Source: Bacteroidota bacterium (GTDB lineage: Bacteria; Bacteroidota; Bacteroidia; Flavobacteriales; Flavobacteriaceae). From it: a stretch of 36,538 nucleotides of DNA. The notes beneath the pieces are model-generated. The model did no database searches. It saw only the letters and a list, made by a program, of their open reading frames with translations, and was not told the origin of the DNA. Of the stretch, positions 32,122 through 36,538 are shown piece by piece. The stretch covers positions 1 through 36,538 of the forward strand of contig JAJRPS010000042.1 in assembly GCA_024280635.1 (NCBI GenBank), read 5' to 3'. Every line of letters begins with the position of its first letter. Positions within the stretch are counted from its first letter, which is position 1. The position numbers were made by a program, and so were the translations under genes.

Positions 32122-32802
32122 TTATAGATATATAAACACCCCAAACTGTATCATGTTTACATTTCCTTTAAATTTTTGAGAAGTTCCATCAATTTTATCT
32201 AATCGTGATAAAATATTATTGATACCATATTGGTAATGTGCAAATACTCTAAAGTGCTTGGTCCCCATTGACAATCCCGCTAAAACGTTTGCATTAATTC
32301 CTGTTAAATCAACAATATCATCTGCAGTAACATCTGTTTTATCAATTAAGAAATCTTTTTGAGCGGTATCTTCTAATTTCATTTTACCATTTACCATTAA
32401 TACCGGACCTAATTCAGCTGTTAATTTAAATTTACCGCGATGGTTTCTATTATTTCCCAATAACTTATAACCAAAAAGCAATTGCGCTTGTACCCCTAAT
32501 AAGTTATACTTAATATCCGTAGGTGCAGCACTTATATTTTCCCTTCCTTGTACTTGTAATTTTGAACCAAATAAATTCAACCCAAATTGTACATCCCAGT
32601 TGTTATAAAAATCACCGCGAGTGGCAAAACCACCTACAAAACTATATTGAGGTGTAGTGATAAAATTGTCGGTTTTTATATCAAACAAAGAAGCCCCTAT
32701 TTTGATACCTAAAGTACTGTTACTATTCCCTCTTCTTCCTTGGGCAGATAAATTAAATACGCTTACTAAAAGTATTGTGCTTAAAATTAATATTTTTTTC
32801 AT
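32122..32802 (-). CDS. Outer-membrane beta-barrel protein
   Basis: 226 residues with signal peptide MKKILILSTILLVSVFNLSAQ. The mature protein is a series of amphipathic strands (LGIKIGASLFDI, WDVQFGLNLFGSKLQV, LGVQAQLLFGYKLLG, FKLTAELGPVLMVNG, NANVLAGLSMGTKHFRVFAHY) ending IQFGVFIYL with terminal aromatic/leucine, as in PorT-family/OprF-like small outer-membrane barrels. Function not assignable. It is a single gene; its promoter carries a striking inverted repeat, so it is probably tightly regulated. Confidence 0.82.
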   Translation of the reverse strand: MKKILILSTILLVSVFNLSAQGRRGNSNSTLGIKIGASLFDIKTDNFITTPQYSFVGGFATRGDFYNNWDVQFGLNLFGSKLQVQGRENISAAPTDIKYNLLGVQAQLLFGYKLLGNNRNHRGKFKLTAELGPVLMVNGKMKLEDTAQKDFLIDKTDVTADDIVDLTGINANVLAGLSMGTKHFRVFAHYQYGINNILSRLDKIDGTSQKFKGNVNMIQFGVFIYL

Positions 32803-32805
32803 AAC

Positions 32806-32851
32806 TTGTGCAATTAGTGCACAAAAATAGACTTTTTGTGCAGAAAACCAA
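32806..32851 (-). promoter_or_regulatory. Beta-barrel gene promoter with palindromic operator
   Basis: Minus-strand promoter: TTG (32851-32849), 19-nt spacer, TATTTTTG (32829-32822), 19 nt before the ATG. An exact 10-bp inverted repeat TGCACAAAAA-N5-TTTTTGTGCA (32818-32827 and 32833-32842) covers the -7 box and the spacer. A further TTGTGCA copy (32806-32812) lies 5 nt away in inverted orientation, within the presumed leader. This is a good arrangement for a repressor that blocks RNA polymerase. Confidence 0.65.
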
Positions 32852-32885
32852 TTAATTAACTATTTATAAATAAATATTAATCTTT

Positions 32886-33803
32886 ATGCAATTTTTTTTA
32901 ATCCCTATTTTATTCTTCGGAATTGTAATTTTATTGACCTCTTTTTTTATCGTAAAACAGCAAAGTGCAGCTATCATTGAGCGTTTTGGTAAATTTCATA
33001 GTATTCGCCAATCGGGATTACAGTTTAAAGTTCCTTTAATTGATCGTCTTGCTGGTAAATTAAGTTTAAAAATTCAGCAGCTCGATGTAATGGTAGAAAC
33101 CAAAACGGAAGATGATGTTTTTGTACGTTTAAAAATATCTGTACAATTTAAAGTAATAAAGGAAAAAGTATATGATGCTTTTTATAAATTAGATTATGCA
33201 CATGATCAAATTACCAGTTATGTGTTTGATGTAGTACGTGCAGAGGTTCCTAAAATGAAGTTAGATGATGTTTTTGTGCGTAAAGATGATATTGCTATCG
33301 CTGTAAAAAGAGAATTAAATGAGGCGATGTCTGGTTACGGGTATGATATTATAAAAACCTTAGTTACTGATATTGATCCAGATAGTCAAGTAAAAGAAGC
33401 CATGAACCGTATTAACGCAGCACAACGAGAAAAAGTTGCTGCTCAATATGAAGGAGATGCACAGCGTATTTTAATTGTAGAGCGCGCAAAAGCAGAAGCA
33501 GAAAGCAAACGATTACAAGGACAAGGTATTGCAGATCAACGTAGAGAAATTGCACGTGGATTAGAAGAAAGTGTTGATGTGTTAAACCGTGTAGGTATTA
33601 ACAGCCAAGAAGCATCTGCCTTAATTGTAGTAACCCAACACTATGACACCTTACAATCAATAGGTGGCTCTACTAATAGTAACTTAATTTTATTGCCCAA
33701 CTCACCACAAGCGGGTAGTAATATGTTAAATGATATGGTTGCTAGTTTTACGGCAAGTAATCAAATTGGTGAAGCAATGAAAAAAGCAAAAGATAAAAAA
33801 TAA
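32886..33803 (+). CDS. SPFH/Band 7 (stomatin-like) membrane protein
   Basis: 305 residues. One N-terminal membrane anchor (about residues 2-23), then the SPFH domain: SAAIIERFGKFHSIRQSGLQ, VPLIDRLAGKLSLKIQQLDV, KTEDDVFVRLKISVQFKV and LDDVFVRKDDIAIAVKREL. A coiled-coil follows (about 175-240; INAAQREKVAAQYEGDAQRI, RAKAEAESKRLQGQGIADQR). Such proteins form oligomeric membrane platforms and often stabilise or inhibit membrane proteases. The downstream yceI-type gene is 46 nt away on the same strand with no terminator between, so the two are probably an operon. Confidence 0.93.
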   Translation: MQFFLIPILFFGIVILLTSFFIVKQQSAAIIERFGKFHSIRQSGLQFKVPLIDRLAGKLSLKIQQLDVMVETKTEDDVFVRLKISVQFKVIKEKVYDAFYKLDYAHDQITSYVFDVVRAEVPKMKLDDVFVRKDDIAIAVKRELNEAMSGYGYDIIKTLVTDIDPDSQVKEAMNRINAAQREKVAAQYEGDAQRILIVERAKAEAESKRLQGQGIADQRREIARGLEESVDVLNRVGINSQEASALIVVTQHYDTLQSIGGSTNSNLILLPNSPQAGSNMLNDMVASFTASNQIGEAMKKAKDKK

Positions 33804-33849
33804 AAAACACCTTAAAGTTTCGTCAGATAATAACTAATCTAAAATAATT

Positions 33850-34506
33850 ATGAAAAAAACAATTATTAGTGCATTTGTAATTGCATTAGCATTTATAGCA
33901 TGTAAAAGTGATAAAAAAGTAGAAACTTCTGCCGCAAAAGAAGTAGAAATCATAAAAGAAGTAGATACCCAAACCTATAAAAAGGTTGCTAAAGGAAGTC
34001 AATTAAAATGGAGAGCAACTCATTTAGGTGGTTTACAACCTCGTTTTGGAACCGTAAAACTAGATAAAGCTTCTGTTTTAGTAAATGACAATAAAATAAC
34101 CAATGCTACTTTTGTTGTAGACTTAGCTACATTATCAGTTGATAATTTTGATGAAGGTGCAGAACAAAAAGGGAAATTAGAAGGACATTTAAAAAGTGCT
34201 GACTTTTTTAATATTGAAAAGTATCCAACAGCTACTTTTGAAATGACAAAATTAACACCGCTTACAGGAAATTATAATTCAGAAATGACGGGTAACCTAA
34301 CCATCTCTGGAGTAACCAAAAGCATTACGTTTAAAACCAATGTAGCGGTACACCCTGAAGCAGTTACTATTAACTCAGAAGATTTCATCATTAACCGTCA
34401 AGATTGGGGTTTAAGTTACCATTCAGAAGGTGATGCTGGTGTTCCAAAAGATTACCTAATTGATAATGGTATCGGTTTTACTGTAAATGTAAAAATAGAA
34501 CGTTAG
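33850..34506 (+). CDS. YceI-family lipoprotein
   Basis: 218 residues. Lipoprotein signal MKKTIISAFVIALAFIAC with Cys18, then a short Lys/Glu-rich linker, and a YceI lipocalin-like beta-barrel, about 45-218 (GSQLKWRATHLGGLQPRFGT, NATFVVDLATLSVDN, HLKSADFFNIEKYPTATFEM, LTISGVTKSITFKTNVAVHP, SEDFIINRQDWGL). YceI folds bind polyprenyl-type lipids. The FFNIEKYPTATFE core is the strongest family marker. It ends at a strong bidirectional terminator. Confidence 0.92.
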   Translation: MKKTIISAFVIALAFIACKSDKKVETSAAKEVEIIKEVDTQTYKKVAKGSQLKWRATHLGGLQPRFGTVKLDKASVLVNDNKITNATFVVDLATLSVDNFDEGAEQKGKLEGHLKSADFFNIEKYPTATFEMTKLTPLTGNYNSEMTGNLTISGVTKSITFKTNVAVHPEAVTINSEDFIINRQDWGLSYHSEGDAGVPKDYLIDNGIGFTVNVKIER

Positions 34507-34517
34507 TATTCTATCAA

Positions 34518-34561
34518 TAAGCATAAAAAAACCTACTAAATAGTAGGTTTTTTTATGCTTA
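34518..34561. terminator. Bidirectional terminator between yceI-like and HIT genes
   Basis: Perfect 21-bp inverted repeat (34518-34538 and 34541-34561) separated by AA, with seven-base A and T runs in the arms. It lies between convergent genes. Confidence 0.9.
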
Positions 34562-34582
34562 AAATTCAGATGAAACTCCCTC

Positions 34583-34969
34583 TTAGAAGTTGCTTTTTAT
34601 GTTTTGAGCAAGCGCTTCAAATTCACTAGTACTTAATTTTACTTTATGTGTAAACTGAGCATCTTGCATGGTATTTAAAGGTACTAAATGTACGTGCACG
34701 TGTGGCACCTCTAACCCAATAACCGTCATTCCTACTCGCTTACACAGTACTACTTTTTCTAAAGCAATGGCTACCTTGCGTGAAAATGCCATTAATTTTA
34801 AATACTCGTCTTCTGGCAAATCAAAAACTTTATTAGTTTCTTTTTTAGGAATGCATAAGGTGTGCCCTTTTGTATTTGGGTTAATGTCTAAAAATGCTAA
34901 GAAATCTTCTGTTTCAGCTACTTTGTAACACGGTATTTCTCCGTTTATAATTTTAGTGAATATGGACAT
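34583..34969 (-). CDS. HIT-family nucleotide hydrolase
   Basis: 128 residues. The histidine triad is HVHVHLVPL at the end of the VGLEVPHVHVHLVPL-type strand (GLEVPHVHVHLVPL). Start: MSIFTKIINGEIPCYKVAET, then FLAFLDINPNTKGHTLCIPK, typical of the HINT/protein-kinase-C-interacting branch. Such enzymes hydrolyse adenosine phosphoramidates and similar nucleotides. It is 50 nt downstream of greA and likely co-transcribed with it. Confidence 0.95.
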   Translation of the reverse strand: MSIFTKIINGEIPCYKVAETEDFLAFLDINPNTKGHTLCIPKKETNKVFDLPEDEYLKLMAFSRKVAIALEKVVLCKRVGMTVIGLEVPHVHVHLVPLNTMQDAQFTHKVKLSTSEFEALAQNIKSNF

Positions 34970-35019
34970 ACTATACTTAAAGATTTGTAAAATTAAAACT
35001 TTTGACTATAACGTAGTAA

Positions 35020-35496
35020 TTAGTCTCTTGTAATTTCTATAATTTCAAATTTCATGATACCATTTGGCACTTTTACCTCAGCAATATCACCTACCGAGCA
35101 TCCTAATAAACCTTTCCCAATTGGGGAAGTTACGGATATTTTATTGTTAGCTAAATCAGCTTCACTTTCCGCTACTAACGTATAAACCATTTCCATAGCG
35201 TTAGTTGTGTTTTTAATTTTAACCTTAGAATGTATTAATACTTTTGAGGTATCTAACTGCGATTCATCTAAAATACGAGCGTTGGCAAAGATGTTTTCTA
35301 GTTTAGAAATTTCCATTTCCAACATGCCTTGTGCTTCTTTTGCGGCATCATACTCGGCATTTTCAGATAAATCTCCTTTATCTCTTGCCTCTGCAATAGC
35401 CTGTGATGCTTTTGGACGCTCAACATCTCTCAAATGATTTAATTCGTCTTTTAATTTCTTAAATCCTTCTTCAGAGTAATAAGATACTTTACTCAT
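35020..35496 (-). CDS. greA: Transcription elongation factor GreA
   Basis: 158 residues, usual length. N-terminal antiparallel coiled-coil about 1-75 with the acidic tip between its arms (DKGDLSENAEYDAAKEAQGM), which reaches RNA polymerase's active site to stimulate cleavage of backtracked RNA. The C-terminal FKBP-like domain carries KVKIKNTTNAMEMVYTLVAE and SVTSPIGKGLLGCSVGDIAE. Downstream gene: the HIT hydrolase. The leader has a terminator-like hairpin between promoter and ATG. Confidence 0.97.
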   Translation of the reverse strand: MSKVSYYSEEGFKKLKDELNHLRDVERPKASQAIAEARDKGDLSENAEYDAAKEAQGMLEMEISKLENIFANARILDESQLDTSKVLIHSKVKIKNTTNAMEMVYTLVAESEADLANNKISVTSPIGKGLLGCSVGDIAEVKVPNGIMKFEIIEITRD

Positions 35497-35557
35497 AATA
35501 TATGTTTTTTTTAGTTCTTAATAATACTATTTATAACTGTATTACGTTATATAATAC

Positions 35558-35597
35558 AAAAAATCCTACTTCCAGAAAAATACTCCAGAACAGGATT
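35558..35597 (-). terminator. Terminator-like hairpin in the greA leader
   Basis: On the minus strand AATCCT ... AGGATT, plus an inner TTC/GAA pairing, is followed by a T-run of six and a G, 61 nt before the greA ATG. Its neighbours diverge, so there is no upstream gene for it to terminate. A TATATTTG box (35614-35621) just upstream would give an attenuated RNA of about 50 nt. Confidence 0.5.
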
Positions 35598-35669
35598 ATA
35601 CTAAATACTTTAACAAATATAAGAAATTTTATGCTTTGTTGTACCTTGTAAACCAAATTACTGAATTTT

Positions 35670-36107
35670 ATGAAACATTCTGCTATCTACTTTATACTCT
35701 TATTATTATGTTTTTCTTGTAAAAAGGATGATGATTCCGTTGACGGATGTGTTAGTAAACTACTCCCTAACTATTCTTTTGATACTGGAAATACCATTAA
35801 CTTAAATTTACCACAATATAGTGGATTACAATTTGCAGGCAATACCTTGTTTTTACCAAGTTATGGTGTAAAAGGAATTTATTTATACAATACTGGTAGC
35901 TCAATTGTAGCTTTTGAAGCAAGTGATCCTGCCCACGAACCTAATAATTGCTCTTTAATGGTGTTAAATGGAATTGAACTCACATGCTCTTGTGAAAATT
36001 ACAAATATCAATTACTTACAGGGCAACAAACATCTGGAGGTACTGGCAATTGCTTACGTGCCTACCGAGCGGATAGAAACGGTACTATTGTTAGAGTGTA
36101 TAATTAA
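35670..36107 (+). CDS. Lipoprotein with degenerate Rieske-like domain
   Basis: 145 residues. Lipoprotein signal MKHSAIYFILLLLCFSC with Cys17 and a KKDDD start. Residues about 30-145 resemble the Rieske [2Fe-2S] fold of flavobacterial small lipoproteins: NLNLPQYSGLQFAGNTLFL, KGIYLYNTGSSIVAFEASDP, then AHEPNNCSLMVLNG and TCSCENYKYQLLTGQQ, and a final LRAYRADRNGTIVRVYN. The cluster ligands are not intact: C-x-H is replaced by DPAH and C-x-x-H by CSCE. So it probably lacks a standard Rieske cluster. It is divergent from greA and stands alone. Confidence 0.7.
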   Translation: MKHSAIYFILLLLCFSCKKDDDSVDGCVSKLLPNYSFDTGNTINLNLPQYSGLQFAGNTLFLPSYGVKGIYLYNTGSSIVAFEASDPAHEPNNCSLMVLNGIELTCSCENYKYQLLTGQQTSGGTGNCLRAYRADRNGTIVRVYN

Positions 36108-36439
36108 TGCCATTTCTAACATAAAATAGCTCTTAAAAAAGGCTTTTTTTAGATGTTTATTCCAATTTAACTATAAAATACTCGAAATGTTTTGCGTTAG
36201 TGCGAAAATGGATGTCCTTTTTAGGAAGAAATGTTTTGTTTTGTAGCTTTTAGAAAGTGATTTTATGAGCTCTTGTAAAAGCATACTAAACCTCATTAAC
36301 GCCTAAAAATATAGTAGTTATAGCACGTAAAAACGCCCAAATAAAAACCTCATCTAAAATAAATTAGAGGAGGTTTTTGGTTATTGACTTTTGATGTAAA
36401 CCGTCAAGGAATTAAATATTTTTGGCTATCGCCCCACGA
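36108..36439. other. Intergenic stretch with a terminator, no gene seen
   Basis: About 330 bases between a lipoprotein gene and the TonB-receptor end. I find no credible coding sequence, tRNA or promoter. It holds a weak AAAAAAGG/CTTTTTT hairpin near 36135, the terminator at 36343-36378 and a short repeat at 36419-36441. Confidence 0.6.
36343..36378. terminator. Terminator downstream of the TonB-dependent receptor
   Basis: Inverted repeat AAAAACCTC-A-TCTAA ... TTAGA-G-GAGGTTTTT with one mismatch and a 6-nt loop, 62 nt after the receptor's stop codon. Orientation-neutral, A/T runs on both sides. Confidence 0.7.
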
Positions 36440-36441
36440 TT
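36419..36441 (-). repeat. Short dispersed repeat, copy 2, after the receptor gene
   Basis: On the minus strand AATCGTGGGGCGATAGCC then AAAAA. It overlaps the receptor's stop codon. Twenty of 23 bases agree with the copy after sufS. Confidence 0.5.
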
Positions 36442-36538
36442 AAAACTTTAAAGTTGCACCTACTAAAAAGTTTCGGGTTGCTTGCGGAAACAGCCAAACA
36501 CCTTCAATAGTTGTGGTTACTCCTGGTGTTGACCAAGT
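36440..36538 (-). CDS. C-terminal end of a TonB-dependent receptor, cut by window edge
   Basis: Only the last 32 codons and the TAA are in the window (reading TWSTPGVTTTIEGVWLFPQA, then TRNFLVGATLKF). The FPQATRNFLVGATLKF pattern and the terminal phenylalanine are standard for the last strand of TonB-dependent outer-membrane receptors. Substrate and upstream domains are outside the window. Not in any operon with the genes to the left, which lie on the other strand or behind a terminator. Confidence 0.75.
   Translation of the reverse strand, partial: TWSTPGVTTTIEGVWLFPQATRNFLVGATLKF

Noticed and set aside
32773-32779. An additional TTGTGC match in the signal-peptide codons of the beta-barrel gene
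   Set aside because: It lacks the final A and is inside coding sequence, so it is likely chance.
1-36538. CRISPR arrays, tRNA/rRNA genes, insertion sequences, phage or integrase genes
   Set aside because: Looked for repeats, cloverleaf-like sequence and transposase/integrase motifs; none seen.

Overview
The window is chromosomal DNA of a low-GC member of the Bacteroidota, most likely a Flavobacteriaceae bacterium. The evidence is the set of group-specific families: PorP/SprF-like protein, type B type IX secretion (T9SS) sorting domains, BatD/BatE, DUF3078, DUF2480 and the flavobacterial suf order. Bacteroidota-type promoters (TTG ... TANNTTTG) also occur upstream of several genes. The genus cannot be fixed from what is visible. 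There are no tRNA, rRNA, CRISPR, phage or IS genes; the region reads as core genome plus one cell-surface operon.

Layout. 1-2261 (minus): batE (cut by the window edge) and batD. 2455-11926 (minus): a five-gene surface operon, transcribed as a small exported protein, a 1239-residue multidomain secreted protein (Fn3, jelly-roll, PKD, HYR, three CUB, type B C-terminal domain), a 783-residue choice-of-anchor-L protein with the same type of C-terminal domain, a PorP/SprF-family outer-membrane protein, and an OmpA/TPR/propeller protein. A perfect 20-bp hairpin separates the two large secreted-protein genes. 12029-14355: an endonuclease/exonuclease/phosphatase-family gene and divergent hflX. 14429-23507 (minus): the Fe-S assembly cluster sufA, sufB, lipoprotein (NlpE-C-like), sufC, sufD, sufS, lipoprotein (META), sufE, sufT, DUF2480, then DUF3078. 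23588-25548 (minus): a HAD phosphatase and a sugar-lactone-oxidase-like flavoprotein. 25773-27277 (plus): a NifX-like small protein and a dus gene. 27284-29949 (minus): LolC/E-like permease, rbfA, an odd thioredoxin-like protein and an Smr-domain protein. 30233-32029 (plus): lepA. 32122-35496: an outer-membrane beta-barrel (minus), SPFH protein and YceI lipoprotein (plus), HIT hydrolase and greA (minus). 35670-36107 (plus): a degenerate Rieske-like lipoprotein. 36440-36538 (minus): the last 32 codons of a probable TonB-dependent receptor.

How the genes work together. The surface operon packages T9SS cargo with its presumed dedicated SprF-type partner and an OmpA anchor. The suf block is a complete sulfur-mobilising (SufS/SufE), scaffold (SufBCD), carrier (SufA) and maturation (SufT) set. 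It carries two envelope lipoproteins embedded in the operon, which is the most suggestive functional association in the window.

The most unusual DNA-level signals are: a GC-rich, structured ~90-nt element in the lepA leader; a perfect 10-bp inverted repeat over the promoter of the beta-barrel gene; a terminator-like hairpin in the greA leader; a Crp/Fnr-like palindrome placed at about -43 of the NifX-like gene; an rbfA promoter so close to the ATG that the mRNA should be leaderless; and a short dispersed repeat directly after two stop codons 19 kb apart. All functional statements are from reading motifs by eye; no database search was run.
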